This document shows positions 44,951 through 53,648 of a stretch of 60,747 nucleotides of DNA, piece after piece. Position 1 is the first letter of the stretch, and every line of letters starts with the position of its first letter. Both the position numbers and the translations under genes were made by a program. Below the pieces are notes generated by a model that worked only from the letters and a program-made list of their open reading frames with translations, did not search any database and had not been told where the DNA came from. Origin of the DNA: Epsilonproteobacteria bacterium UBA6211 (lineage in GTDB: Bacteria; Campylobacterota; Campylobacteria; Campylobacterales; Arcobacteraceae); the NCBI GenBank assembly GCA_002421845.1, contig DISL01000061.1, positions 1 through 60,747 on the forward strand. The letters run 5' to 3'.

Positions 44951-45175
44951 TTATATTATAACACCTTCTTCCTTAGCAAGCTTGATAATTGATCTTCTTG
45001 CAAATGAAGAAAAGCTTTCATGAGTACATTCTATTGCATCATATAGTTCTGTTGGTATTCCGTATAGTAGGATTTTTTTCTTAGTTGGTTTTGAGATATC
45101 CTCTTTTTTTGATAATGCTGCACCGCTTATTACTTTGTTTAAATTTTGAATTTCTGAAAATCTACTATTTTGCAT
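44951..45175 (-). CDS. Ribbon-helix-helix-like partition or regulator protein
   Basis: The 74-residue basic protein has a polar N-terminal tail and a C-terminal block (KKKILLYGIPTELYDAIE, then SFSSFARRSIIKLAKEEG) with the strand-helix-helix pattern of RHH DNA-binding proteins. It lies downstream of a ParA gene with an 11-bp repeat array between them. This order resembles ParA/ParG- or ParA/omega-type partition cassettes, so it is the likely centromere-binding partner. The sequence is too short for certain family assignment. Confidence 0.65.
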   Translation of the reverse strand: MQNSRFSEIQNLNKVISGAALSKKEDISKPTKKKILLYGIPTELYDAIECTHESFSSFARRSIIKLAKEEGVII

Positions 45176-45184
45176 TTTGTATAT

Positions 45185-45239
45185 CCTTTGTATGTTGTAT
45201 GTATATTATATGTATGTCGTTTATATATCGTTTGAATAT
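45185..45239. repeat. 11-bp phased repeats, site 1 (between parA and the RHH gene)
   Basis: Five contiguous 11-bp units on the plus strand: CTTTGTATGTT, GTATGTATATT, ATATGTATGTC, GTTTATATATC, GTTTGAATATC. On the minus strand the best units read GATATATAAAC. They fill the gap between parA and the RHH gene and would place a bound RHH protein on one face of the helix. Confidence 0.75.
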
Positions 45240-45241
45240 CT

Positions 45242-45886
45242 TTATAGTATATTCTGAATTTCTTCTATTAGAAGTTTTATTTCTTTCGATGCTTGATGGT
45301 TTGTATCAAACTCAACTACAGATTTCCCTTCTAAAAATGCATCTTCAAAAGGTTTTAGATTTCTTATTACAGTATCAAATACTTTAAAGTTATCTAGCTT
45401 TGATATATCGTTTTTTAGATTTATAATCTTAATGTTTGCAAATCTGTGTATGCGATTAAATAGAACATGAGCAACTAAATCTTTTTTTGCTTCTTTTAGT
45501 TCACTTAGAGTGTCCATAAAAACAGTAAGCCCGTGAAGCTCCATAGGACTATCTGAAACAGGGGTGATAATTAAATCAGCACCAATCATAGCTATACGCT
45601 GCAAATCAGCATCATATCCACCCGTATCTATAAGAAGAATACCTTTGGAGTGCTTGTTCATTATATCCATCAACCCTTTTGGGTCTTTTGGAGTATGTAA
45701 AAGTTCTAGCTCTTGAGCTAACTTTTCTTTTCTATATCCAGTAAATGCAGTAAGCGATTTTTGGATATCCAAATCAATAATCTTAGTTGGATATAGTTTT
45801 GACAATTCTACACCTAAATTTGAACCTATTGTTGATTTACCTGTGCCACCTTTTTGATGTGCTATTACAATAATCTTGCCATTCAT
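45242..45886 (-). CDS. parA: ParA-type partition ATPase
   Basis: The 214-residue ATPase has the deviant Walker A KGGTGKST at residues 12-19, KIIDLDIQKS (A' motif), LLIDTGGYD (Walker B) and TPVSDSPMELHG. It lacks the N-terminal HTH of long ParA proteins, so it is the small type found with RHH partners. ParA/RHH systems move plasmids or keep integrated elements from loss. Repeat arrays lie on both sides of this gene. AGGAG is seven bases before the ATG. Confidence 0.93.
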   Translation of the reverse strand: MNGKIIVIAHQKGGTGKSTIGSNLGVELSKLYPTKIIDLDIQKSLTAFTGYRKEKLAQELELLHTPKDPKGLMDIMNKHSKGILLIDTGGYDADLQRIAMIGADLIITPVSDSPMELHGLTVFMDTLSELKEAKKDLVAHVLFNRIHRFANIKIINLKNDISKLDNFKVFDTVIRNLKPFEDAFLEGKSVVEFDTNHQASKEIKLLIEEIQNIL

Positions 45887-45895
45887 TTCTTTTGC

Positions 45896-45977
45896 TCCTA
45901 TATGTCAAATGTATGTCGTATATATATCTAAGATATATTAAAACGATATACAAATGATATTTATTTAATATATAGTG
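45896..45977. repeat. 11-bp phased repeats, site 2 (upstream of parA)
   Basis: Three units TCCTATATGTC, AAATGTATGTC, GTATATATATC (45896-45928) face three units of opposite orientation GATATACAAAT, GATATTTATTT, AATATATAGTG (45945-45977). The first group overlaps the parA ribosome binding region, which suggests autoregulation together with a centromere function. Confidence 0.7.
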
Positions 45978-45990
45978 TTATTCATAAAAT

Positions 45991-46062
45991 TTAATATCTA
46001 TCAATAATAAAAAGAAGTCTAACTATTGCAAATATTATAATAAATAGATTTTTGAAGTTCAT
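45991..46062 (-). CDS. Possible 23-residue hydrophobic peptide
   Basis: ATG at 46062 is preceded by GGGGA, six bases away, a good ribosome binding site. The product MNFKNLFIIIFAIVRLLFII plus DRY is one membrane helix with a charged end. It lies between the end of traN and the parA repeats, where no other gene fits. Length and composition resemble membrane peptide toxins of type I systems, but there is no other evidence. Confidence 0.35.
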   Translation of the reverse strand: MNFKNLFIIIFAIVRLLFIIDRY

Positions 46063-46146
46063 TTAAGTCCCCTTTTTTAGATTTCTACAATTTGTATTGT
46101 ATTATTGAAATTCTAATAAAAGGAGATTGATTTTTTGTCATAGTTT

Positions 46147-48186
46147 TTATCTTGACATTGTTACATTAATATCATTTACTTTATTTTGAATATGTGTTGT
46201 TAATGTTGAAATATTTGCTGTAGATATTGTTATATCTTCAAATGCTTCACTTAGGTTCATCTTGCTCATATCAAGTTTCTGAAACTCCTCTGGCTTAAAT
46301 CCTCTGCAATTTGGACTATCTCCACTCCCCCAACTTAAACCTATTTGTGGTCTGCCTTGTTCGTGTATAATCCTTGCAAGTTTTGAGTTAAAGCAACAAT
46401 GGCTTTCACTTGTTTGAATACAACCTATAAACTTCAACTTTTTAGAGCAATAATTACCTACATAGTGACATAGGTCATTTTGTCTTTTTTTTGCTAACAT
46501 TTTTTCATTTTCTTTACAAGCAATTAAGCCAAAGAATACTTTGTCCTTGTCGCAACAACCGCCACCAATAAGTCCAAAAAACTTATCTTCTACTCTACAT
46601 CTATGGTCTTTACCGTTAAAGATATGTATTGTTCCGCTACATTCCCCGTCATTGTTCCAACCTGCATTATTCTTATCGTTTGCACCCTCAACAGTTCCCA
46701 ATCTCTCAAAATCACTCTCTCCCACGCACGGAAACGGGCTACATTGATGTTTGCCGTCCACATAGGCACAAGGTCGGCTTTCGTTTGCAAGACAAGTAAA
46801 CTTTTCTTTTTTACAGTTATTTGTCGGCGGAGTAGAGCTATTCAAAGGGTCATCCAAAGTGCTTGTATTATCGGTACTCGTATTTGGGTCTGTCTTTCCT
46901 GTATTTCCCCCTGCATTTGTTGCAGTATAACCTGCGGAGCATATATAATTGTAATAAGTGTAGTTTACATTCTTTTTACAATTAGAACCGTTGTCGAAGT
47001 AGCCTATTGGGCAAACATAGGCATATGGTATCGGTGCTGTATTTACTGTAGAGTAAGATGAGCCATTACAATTTGAGTTAACCCTATAATTATAGTTACA
47101 ATTGACTCCATCACATGTTTTTGAATAATAAACCAAATAGTTGCATCCTTGTCCTATGTTTCCCAAATAAATATTTGATACATTATTACCTATGTTGTCT
47201 TGGTTGTATGTTGCCGTCAATCTTCCACCATTATAAGAATTGTTTGATTTTAATCTAAATTCATGAGTAACAGTTACAGAACCATCAGTAGAGCACCTAA
47301 CCTCATAGTATGTTTGATCTATACATCCTGAACAGCTATCATAGTATCTGCTGGATAATAAATAATTGTTGCTTGGACATTTATATTGTTTTTCTTTAAG
47401 TAAGTAGTCAATAGCCGTTCCTATTGCACCAACAGAATACCCATCCTCATAATCCCACGATTGCCCACATTCCGCTAAGGATTGCGGACAATATTCAACA
47501 TTATTGACATCACTTAGGCATTGAGCGGTTGTACCCTCGCTAACTCCTATAACACTATCCCATACCTGCGAATTGCAAACTCTACCCGTAATTTCATCTG
47601 TAACCGTAGAGGGTTCGTTATAACATATAGGCTTAGTATCAAATTCGAGTATTGCTCTTTCCGTTGCTGGATTTTCGCCACTCATAAAGTGCGTTCCCCA
47701 ATCTCTCCATTTACCCGTATTACCCGACATCAAAGTCCAATGTTCACCTAGTAAATTTATTACAGGCTTACCATACATATCAATAGCATCATCACCCTCT
47801 AAAAATTGATTTTCAACATCTATACTATCCCAATTTTGATAAGATAAAGTTTGATTTTTAACGGTCTTAAACCTCGTTCTATTAGTAGAAAAACAATTAG
47901 CTGTAAAACATAAGCTCTGCGTATAGTTAGGGTCATATATACCTATCCACGCTTCATTATTACCACCAATCAAACTTTTTATAAAAGTATTCTCACCGCT
48001 ACTATTTGGAATAGCCAAATACCCACCATTTGCACTTGCAAAGTTCTTAGCATTTTCAAAAGACATTTTATTACCTGTTACGGCATAATAGTGTCCGCCG
48101 TAGGTTTTAAATTCGCCTGTGAAATCACCGCAATTGATAGCAAAGCTTGAGCTTATTGCTATAAAAAAGAAAAGAATTACTTTCAT
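46147..48186 (-). CDS. traN: TraN-family mating-pair stabilisation protein with N-terminal C-type-lectin-like domain
   Basis: The 679-residue exported protein has a signal peptide (about 1-16). A C-type-lectin-like domain follows at about 17-190: GHYYAVTGNKMSFENAKNFA, WIGIYD, a WDSIDVEN region and GEHWTLMSG...ILEFD. Next is a cysteine-rich middle part with tandem C/G-rich segments. The TraN end spans about 530-640: GGGCCDKDK, CCFNSKLARIIHEQGRPQ, WGSGDSPNCRGFKPEEF. TraN is an outer-membrane protein that docks onto the recipient in F-type conjugation. The start overlaps the stop of the upstream small gene (ATGA). It is the last gene of the tra run. Confidence 0.88.
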   Translation of the reverse strand: MKVILFFFIAISSSFAINCGDFTGEFKTYGGHYYAVTGNKMSFENAKNFASANGGYLAIPNSSGENTFIKSLIGGNNEAWIGIYDPNYTQSLCFTANCFSTNRTRFKTVKNQTLSYQNWDSIDVENQFLEGDDAIDMYGKPVINLLGEHWTLMSGNTGKWRDWGTHFMSGENPATERAILEFDTKPICYNEPSTVTDEITGRVCNSQVWDSVIGVSEGTTAQCLSDVNNVEYCPQSLAECGQSWDYEDGYSVGAIGTAIDYLLKEKQYKCPSNNYLLSSRYYDSCSGCIDQTYYEVRCSTDGSVTVTHEFRLKSNNSYNGGRLTATYNQDNIGNNVSNIYLGNIGQGCNYLVYYSKTCDGVNCNYNYRVNSNCNGSSYSTVNTAPIPYAYVCPIGYFDNGSNCKKNVNYTYYNYICSAGYTATNAGGNTGKTDPNTSTDNTSTLDDPLNSSTPPTNNCKKEKFTCLANESRPCAYVDGKHQCSPFPCVGESDFERLGTVEGANDKNNAGWNNDGECSGTIHIFNGKDHRCRVEDKFFGLIGGGCCDKDKVFFGLIACKENEKMLAKKRQNDLCHYVGNYCSKKLKFIGCIQTSESHCCFNSKLARIIHEQGRPQIGLSWGSGDSPNCRGFKPEEFQKLDMSKMNLSEAFEDITISTANISTLTTHIQNKVNDINVTMSR

Positions 48187-48455
48187 CTTTCCAGCTCCTT
48201 GATTAAATCGTTTGCTTTTTTGAAAACCAACTCTTTTTGATAGTTGTGTCTTTGAGCAAATTTATCTAACTCTATGTATTTTTCATTAACATTTAGTCTA
48301 AAAGCCAATCTTCTTAAAAATGCTATAGGTAGTATTATCTTTTGATATTCAAGATCATAGTGCATACACTCAATAGAGCAGTATTTATCTAAGAATGATA
48401 AAACTTTTTTACCACATACAACACATTTGGTTTTAGGCATTTTATGCTTTCCCAT
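48183..48455 (-). CDS. Small zinc-finger-like protein
   Basis: The 90-residue protein has CVVCG...YCSIEC (C-x2-C and C-x3-C), a compact zinc-binding pattern, followed by a helical, basic C terminus. Its start overlaps the stop of the preceding gene by 14 bp and its stop overlaps the traN start. An alternative ATG five codons in (MPKTKC) is possible. Function unknown; the tight coupling implies expression with traN. Confidence 0.65.
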   Translation of the reverse strand: MGKHKMPKTKCVVCGKKVLSFLDKYCSIECMHYDLEYQKIILPIAFLRRLAFRLNVNEKYIELDKFAQRHNYQKELVFKKANDLIKELER

Positions 48456-48669
48456 AAATCAATATCCCCTCTTGCTGATTTTCCAAATCTTTAACATTTA
48501 TGTATCTTTCACATGTTTTGATTTTATCTTCAAGGCTACAGTTTTTGAAATAATCAATACTTATGTTTTGTTTTTTATACAGTATTGATATTGCAGCTTG
48601 CATTGTAATTAAAACTTTTTCATCTTCAATAATACATATCAAAGGTCTTGAAGCTTGAATTGATGACAT
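48442..48669 (-). CDS. Hypothetical protein (75 residues)
   Basis: A soluble small protein with hydrophobic strands LICIIEDEKVLITMQAAISILY and two cysteines in the C-terminal half. No known family is recognised. It is translationally coupled to both neighbours: its start shares TAATG with the preceding stop, and its end overlaps the next start. Confidence 0.6.
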   Translation of the reverse strand: MSSIQASRPLICIIEDEKVLITMQAAISILYKKQNISIDYFKNCSLEDKIKTCERYINVKDLENQQEGILIYGKA

Positions 48670-48830
48670 TATTTATCCTTTGTTTGGAATAGGGTAGGGG
48701 TTTGTTTAATAATATCTGTAATCTTTTGCTCTAGTTCTTGTAACTCTTGAATTGATAAAGATATAGTTTTATTATCAATTTTTAAAATGTATTTATTTGT
48801 TTCCACATCAAATCTAAGTGTAATTTCCAT
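48669..48830 (-). CDS. Hypothetical protein (53 residues)
   Basis: The ATG at 48830 opens a frame MEITLRFDVETNKYILKIDN that continues with a helical segment and ends QTKDK. Two strands and one helix are predicted. The stop TAA overlaps the next ATG (TAATG), and the start lies 8 bp after the DsbC-like gene stop, so it belongs to the tra operon. Function unknown. Confidence 0.6.
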   Translation of the reverse strand: MEITLRFDVETNKYILKIDNKTISLSIQELQELEQKITDIIKQTPTLFQTKDK

Positions 48831-48837
48831 TGCATAC

Positions 48838-49572
48838 TCACTTTATAAATTGTTTTGCTTTTTGAATATCGGCACCATTTATGACTGCAACTACTTTATT
48901 ATCTTTGTCTATTACAAATACTTTAGGGGTAAAGGTAACATTAAAGTGTTGAGCTTTTTGTTGCATCTTCTCAAGAGCTTGTTTTGCATTTGTTGTAGGG
49001 GTATAGCTTGAGATGTCGAATTTATTTGTTTGTATGTCTTCTATAGTTTTGATAGAATTTTTTGAATCTAGTATTGCAAGATTGTAAGCTTCTCTACCTT
49101 GAAAATGTAGAAAGTTGCTATAAACTGTTATATTTTGAGTTTTGAGAAAGTTTTCTAAATCTACACAATTATAACAAAAAGGATTTGTAAACATTACAAA
49201 TTTATATTCACTTGAGCCAGTACCAAATGTTAATTTTAATGAATCTTTTACTAAGTCATTACCATCTGTACCTATGATATTACTTTCTTCTAATTCTCTT
49301 AGTTCTTTTTGCCAGTTTTGTGTATCTAATGCAGTTACTGAAACTCCATCATTTGTCCATATTTCACCAAAGAATATAAGTTTTTGATTTGGCTCTATGT
49401 ATAGAATTTGTCCATTTGGTAAGTATGCTTTTAGCAGTCCATTTAATTGTGCATATTGAACTTTACTTACTGTAGTACCTGGAATAATATCAGATACTAT
49501 TTGCTTTAAATTGTCTGCTGATGCTACACTACCAAGCAACAATCCACTTAAGATTAAATTTTTGATTTTCAT
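48838..49572 (-). CDS. DsbC-like periplasmic thiol-disulfide protein of the conjugation locus
   Basis: The 244-residue protein has a signal peptide (about 1-19), an N-terminal dimerisation-like domain (about 20-110), and a thioredoxin fold with CYNC at about 135 and the cis-Pro segment TFTPKVFV near 220. Such proteins form or shuffle disulfides. Its position before the cysteine-rich TraN and after TraH, where F-like systems often carry a Dsb-type helper, suggests that it folds these proteins. AAGGAG lies five bases before the ATG. Confidence 0.85.
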   Translation of the reverse strand: MKIKNLILSGLLLGSVASADNLKQIVSDIIPGTTVSKVQYAQLNGLLKAYLPNGQILYIEPNQKLIFFGEIWTNDGVSVTALDTQNWQKELRELEESNIIGTDGNDLVKDSLKLTFGTGSSEYKFVMFTNPFCYNCVDLENFLKTQNITVYSNFLHFQGREAYNLAILDSKNSIKTIEDIQTNKFDISSYTPTTNAKQALEKMQQKAQHFNVTFTPKVFVIDKDNKVVAVINGADIQKAKQFIK

Positions 49573-49624
49573 AACGACTCCTTGAATTTTTGATATTTAT
49601 ATATTCATAAATTCAAGGACTTTT

Positions 49625-50824
49625 TTAATTTGTGCTACAACTCATATCATTTGCTATAGATTGAATAGTTTGCATTGCACCTACAGACTCAATAAAACTA
49701 TTTTGATTTACCGTGCCACATGGATACTTAATGCTCTCACCAGTTTCATAAGGGCATATATTTTTATTTACTCCTATACACTCTCTTAGTTCATATTCAA
49801 CTGTTTGTAAATTGCTAGTAGGTGATGTATAAGCAGTAGTATCATCTGTATATACTTGAGAATTTTGAACTGTTCTTTGAATTTGACAATATACTATAGC
49901 ATCACCATCTTCTATCCTTGTCATATCAAATACCTCTGTGCCAACTGTAACTATTTTGTTTGATTCTGTAGCTTTAGGGATAGAGCTGTATCTTGTTTTG
50001 AGTGCTTGTTTATCTTGAGAATAATCAATGCTGTTTTCGTTTTGAGTAGCTTTCATTAAAAATCCAGCTGTAGTATTAGTATCATTTTGTTCAGAACTTA
50101 ACATATTTTGCCCAGCATTTTGAATGTGAGTCGCATTTTTTTCATTGTATGAATAAGTTGCAGGTCCTGTTTGATAGTTGTTGCAAGCATCTTGATTTTC
50201 ACCATATATTGATGATGTTACGCCATCATTTGTAGTTCTTGTAAGAATCAATCTAGGCATATTTGCTTGTAGTATGTTGTAAACTGAAGCTGTAATATCA
50301 TCAAGGATTTGTTTTTTATTTGTAGATGCTGGAGAACCACAAGAGCTATTGATACAATAGCAATTTGTAGAGTTTGTTTTTGTTGTTTGCGTTAGATATA
50401 TTCCCATGCTTGAACTAAAATCATATTTGAAGTATGAACAGTTGCTCCAAGTGCCTGTATTGCACTTGACTAAACCATCCGAACAAATACCGCTAATTCC
50501 ACTAAGAGTATTTGTTCTTTCTTTTATACCATCAGCATTTAAATCTGATTTTATTTGGATAGAAATATCACTAGTGCCACTGTATGTTATATCTGCTATG
50601 GATATTGTAGAACCATCACAAGTAAGATTTGCTTGAAACTCTTTTGAGCCATCAAGTGTTTTGAAGTTTGCATTACTTGTCCCAGGACTTACAATAGCAC
50701 TATTGAAGTTGCTTTTGAAATGATTATTTAAATTTCTTGCATCATTACTATAGGAACTAGCAATTAAGCTAGAAGCATACAAGAAGAGCATAATGAATGA
50801 GATGTTTTTCATTTTAATATCCAC
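49625..50824 (-). CDS. Secreted cysteine-containing protein of the F-type conjugation locus
   Basis: The 399-residue protein has a signal peptide (about 5-24) and about 15 cysteines, with the pattern GTWSNCSYFKY and CYCINSSCGSP near 130-160 and CPYETGESIKYPCGT near 365. I cannot name the family. The ISGICSDGLVKCNTGTW segment resembles repeats found in large secreted proteins of conjugative elements. It overlaps the traH stop by 11 bp. The GTG at 50824 or the ATG at 50812 can be the start. Confidence 0.7.
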   Translation of the reverse strand: MDIKMKNISFIMLFLYASSLIASSYSNDARNLNNHFKSNFNSAIVSPGTSNANFKTLDGSKEFQANLTCDGSTISIADITYSGTSDISIQIKSDLNADGIKERTNTLSGISGICSDGLVKCNTGTWSNCSYFKYDFSSSMGIYLTQTTKTNSTNCYCINSSCGSPASTNKKQILDDITASVYNILQANMPRLILTRTTNDGVTSSIYGENQDACNNYQTGPATYSYNEKNATHIQNAGQNMLSSEQNDTNTTAGFLMKATQNENSIDYSQDKQALKTRYSSIPKATESNKIVTVGTEVFDMTRIEDGDAIVYCQIQRTVQNSQVYTDDTTAYTSPTSNLQTVEYELRECIGVNKNICPYETGESIKYPCGTVNQNSFIESVGAMQTIQSIANDMSCSTN

Positions 50825-52211
50825 TATTATAGAAACTGTATGTTGATAATCTAGCTTTCATTTCTTGTTCTCTTTGTTTTACATATGTTAACAAAGTTCT
50901 TTTTGTTTGGATTTCATCGTTGATTGTTATCACATAGTTTCTTGCTTGCTGGTCTAATTCATTTATTTTAGCATTTAGTTTTAGTCCTGCATCTTGAGCT
51001 TCTTTTGGTAAATCTTTACCATTGGCACTTATGTAATTAGAAAAACCTCTAGCAACTAAACTTGTCATGTAGTAAATTAATTCTTTTGTTTGTTCTGCTG
51101 CTATTTGACTTGCAATTACATCAAAGTCAAGATTCCCTGTTCCTCCTACTACTGATACATTTAAAATTTTATAAACTGGGAAAGATAGTGTTGATAGAAA
51201 CTTTTTATCATTGTCATTTAGAGCTTGTTTAGATTTCATCTTATTATATATTTGTACTAATTCATCTTTTATAATATCTTTTGCCCCTTTTTCCAGTTCA
51301 AATTCACCACTTCCTATTATTTTTTTTGTAGTATGATTGTAACTTGTATATTTTAGTTTGCCACCTTCATATATTTTTTTGAAAAAATCTACAGTAGTTC
51401 CCCCTGGATCAAAAATTACTTGAGGTGTTCCATCATCTGTAGCAGTTCCTAAGAAGTCACCTACAACTGCACGAAATGCTGATAGTATTAGTTTATCACC
51501 ATTTGGGTCATTACCTAAAATATCAAGCTTAGATACTTCTGGTAATCCTTTGGTTGCAGCTATATGTAGAAGTGAACCTTTTGGTGCAATAAGTTCCATA
51601 GCTTCATCTGCTTTTGCACTATCTCCACCAAATCTAGCAGTTAGACTATTTTTCCATCCAGTCATAGTATCGTTTGCACTTTTTAATTTTTCAGTAAGCC
51701 AGCTATCCGATTGTCCACTATCGATATTTTGATTCATACCTTCACCTACAACTCTTCCTAGATTTTGTGCTGCTGATATAGCTGTACAAGAATCTAAGCC
51801 CATCCCATTTACCATCTGTGACATCTTCTCAAGCTCATTGAGAATATTTTGACAATCTTTACACAAAGATGATATAGCCATTTGATACACGAAAGCAGGA
51901 GCTGCTGCACTCATTGCTTTTAATTTTTCAATTAGGTATTCAGGCTTAAGGTAACTAAAACCACCCATTGTATAGTCAATACCACCACAACCTTGAGACA
52001 TTCGGGGTATTTGAATATTAACTGGTTGTATTCTAGTTCCCACATCTCTATATCTTATACTTTGTGAACCAAGTGAGTAAATACCTCTTATTTGCGTTTC
52101 ATAGTATCCCGCATCATTACCTACACTTATGATATTATCTTCAATAAAGTTTGCATTTGCATTTGTTAGTAGTATTGCAGATACCGAAATACTTAAAACT
52201 ATCTTTCTCAA
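50814..52211 (-). CDS. traH: Conjugal transfer protein TraH
   Basis: TraH is a periplasmic/outer-membrane part of the F-type pilus assembly system. The 465-residue protein has a signal peptide (about 1-20) and the family block GCGGIDYTMGGFSYLKPEYLIE near 72, then PAFVYQMAISSLCKDCQNIL and MGLDSCTAISAA. A long coiled-coil end covers about 400-460. It overlaps the upstream peptidase gene by 4 bp. Confidence 0.93.
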   Translation of the reverse strand: MRKIVLSISVSAILLTNANANFIEDNIISVGNDAGYYETQIRGIYSLGSQSIRYRDVGTRIQPVNIQIPRMSQGCGGIDYTMGGFSYLKPEYLIEKLKAMSAAAPAFVYQMAISSLCKDCQNILNELEKMSQMVNGMGLDSCTAISAAQNLGRVVGEGMNQNIDSGQSDSWLTEKLKSANDTMTGWKNSLTARFGGDSAKADEAMELIAPKGSLLHIAATKGLPEVSKLDILGNDPNGDKLILSAFRAVVGDFLGTATDDGTPQVIFDPGGTTVDFFKKIYEGGKLKYTSYNHTTKKIIGSGEFELEKGAKDIIKDELVQIYNKMKSKQALNDNDKKFLSTLSFPVYKILNVSVVGGTGNLDFDVIASQIAAEQTKELIYYMTSLVARGFSNYISANGKDLPKEAQDAGLKLNAKINELDQQARNYVITINDEIQTKRTLLTYVKQREQEMKARLSTYSFYNSGY

Positions 52212-52672
52212 AATATCCTCCTAGCTGTATTGATTATCTGTTTTTTATCAACCAATCCAAAATATCTACTATCATAACTATAAAGGTGCTCTCCTAGTGC
52301 AAAAAATTTGTCATTAGGAATAATTCCACAAAAAGATATCTTAGGTAATATTTGTCCCTCTTTATTTTTATCTAACAAGGTAGCTATTATTGTTCCATCA
52401 CAAAAAACTTGATTGTTCGTAACTTCAAGATATTGCCCACTATTACAACCTATTTTTTTCAAAAAAAGCTTTCCTTTAGTATAGGTTTTGTAATCTTCTT
52501 TATTGTATTCAAAAACAACATATGAGTTATCAATATTTTTATCTTGAGATAAAAAAAGCTTTCCATTAACACTTTGACTTTCAGGTATTATGAAGTTGAA
52601 CTGTTTCAAAAACATAGTAAAAAGTATCAAAAATGCTAATAATAAAGATATGTTCAATATCATCTTTTTCAT
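52208..52672 (-). CDS. traF: S26-family signal peptidase-like protein (TraF/TrhF type)
   Basis: The 154-residue protein has one N-terminal helix (about 5-23), a serine segment PESQSVNGKLFL where S26 enzymes have the nucleophile, LFLKKIGC matching the catalytic-lysine box, and the late LGEHLYSYDSRYFG motif. These peptidases mature pilin or other tra products. The serine box differs from the usual PSM pattern, so activity is not certain. It overlaps trbI-like and traH genes by 4 bp each. Confidence 0.8.
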   Translation of the reverse strand: MKKMILNISLLLAFLILFTMFLKQFNFIIPESQSVNGKLFLSQDKNIDNSYVVFEYNKEDYKTYTKGKLFLKKIGCNSGQYLEVTNNQVFCDGTIIATLLDKNKEGQILPKISFCGIIPNDKFFALGEHLYSYDSRYFGLVDKKQIINTARRIF

Positions 52673-53055
52673 TTGATAAGCCTAGCTTCTTTGAGTTTTA
52701 TTATTAGCTCATCTGTTAAATCAACAATTTTGTTACTTTGTGTTGATGTCAATATCGAGTTTTTAGCAAATATTACAATATCTCTTTGCAATGATATGTG
52801 TTCAATCATAGCTGTTGAATATTGAACCATATTTTCAAGCTCATCATAAAACTTCATAATTTCATCTTCTGTAGCTGTATCAATATTTAAATCTTGTTTT
52901 TTAAGTTCAAATATTTTTGCAGCATCTACAACATATATTTTTTGTGTATGTGCTTTATATTCATCATAGGCATACAAAGAACCAATAATTACAATAGTGA
53001 ATAAACCAATATCTGTAAAGGTTTTAATGTTTTTTTTAATTTTCTCAAGCAGCAT
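52669..53055 (-). CDS. trbI: TrbI-like protein of F-type conjugation systems
   Basis: The 128-residue protein has a short cytoplasmic start, one membrane helix (about 14-29), and a helical periplasmic part. Size, topology and place directly after traC match F-type TrbI, which affects pilus retraction. The sequence itself is too variable for a firm name. It overlaps the traC remnant by 11 bp. Confidence 0.65.
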   Translation of the reverse strand: MLLEKIKKNIKTFTDIGLFTIVIIGSLYAYDEYKAHTQKIYVVDAAKIFELKKQDLNIDTATEDEIMKFYDELENMVQYSTAMIEHISLQRDIVIFAKNSILTSTQSNKIVDLTDELIIKLKEARLIK

Positions 53056-53596
53056 TTCTATCTTCCTCCTTAATTATGTTGTTTATCGCTTCACTTAAAT
53101 CACATTTGTTGTATTTCATAATATCTTTGATTCTTGCTTTATCATTTGGATCTGATGTGGTTAAATAATAGAAGTATCTGTCTATTACAAGTCTTAATAC
53201 ACTTTTTTCATCGTGTGGATTAATCAAAAATATTTCACTAAAATAACCCTTTATAGATTTAGTGCTTTTTAGTAGTTGCCAATCAAGTTCACTAAAGCTA
53301 AATAATTCAGACTGACGCATCGCATTTACTGCTGTGTCATTTTGATTTAAGAAAAACTTCCATGGACTATTTGCCATAATCGCTTGTCCTGCAAGTGATA
53401 AACCACCAGTTTTTACATTATAGATATCTTCAAATGATTGTGTTATTACTATAATAGATGCATAATGCTTTCTAAATCTTCTATAAGATTGGTCAAAAAA
53501 ACTATCCATGTGTGGATTCTTACCTAAGAAATTATGTACTTCATCTACAATTACTTGTACAGGTATTCCAAAGTTATTATATACATAACTTGCCTT
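53045..53596 (-). pseudogene. traC: traC, 3' remnant only (conjugation ATPase)
   Basis: TraC is the VirB4-like ATPase that drives F-type pilus assembly, usually about 800 residues. Only the last 180 or so remain. The frame opens after a TGA at 53597-53599 and reads VPVQVIVDEVH-type Walker B (PVQVIVDEVHNFLGKNP), then FFDQSYRRFRKHYASIIVITQ and IMANSPWKFFLNQN. The ATG at 53509 could allow a 154-residue fragment. Walker A and the N-terminal domains are gone; a palindrome lies exactly at the break. The ATPase cannot be functional from this gene. Confidence 0.85.
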
Positions 53597-53648
53597 TCAA
53601 AAATTTTATTTTTGAATCTTTTTGATGGCTCTAATTCTCCGAGCCATC
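53596..53648. repeat. Two adjacent palindromes at the traC truncation point
   Basis: TTCAAAAAT-ttt-ATTTTTGAA (53596-53616) is a perfect 9-bp inverted repeat at the first base of the lost traC part. GATGGCTC-N9-GAGCCATC (53624-53648) follows; its loop holds the stop codon of the next gene. They may be a terminator or the scar of a recombination event. Confidence 0.6.
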
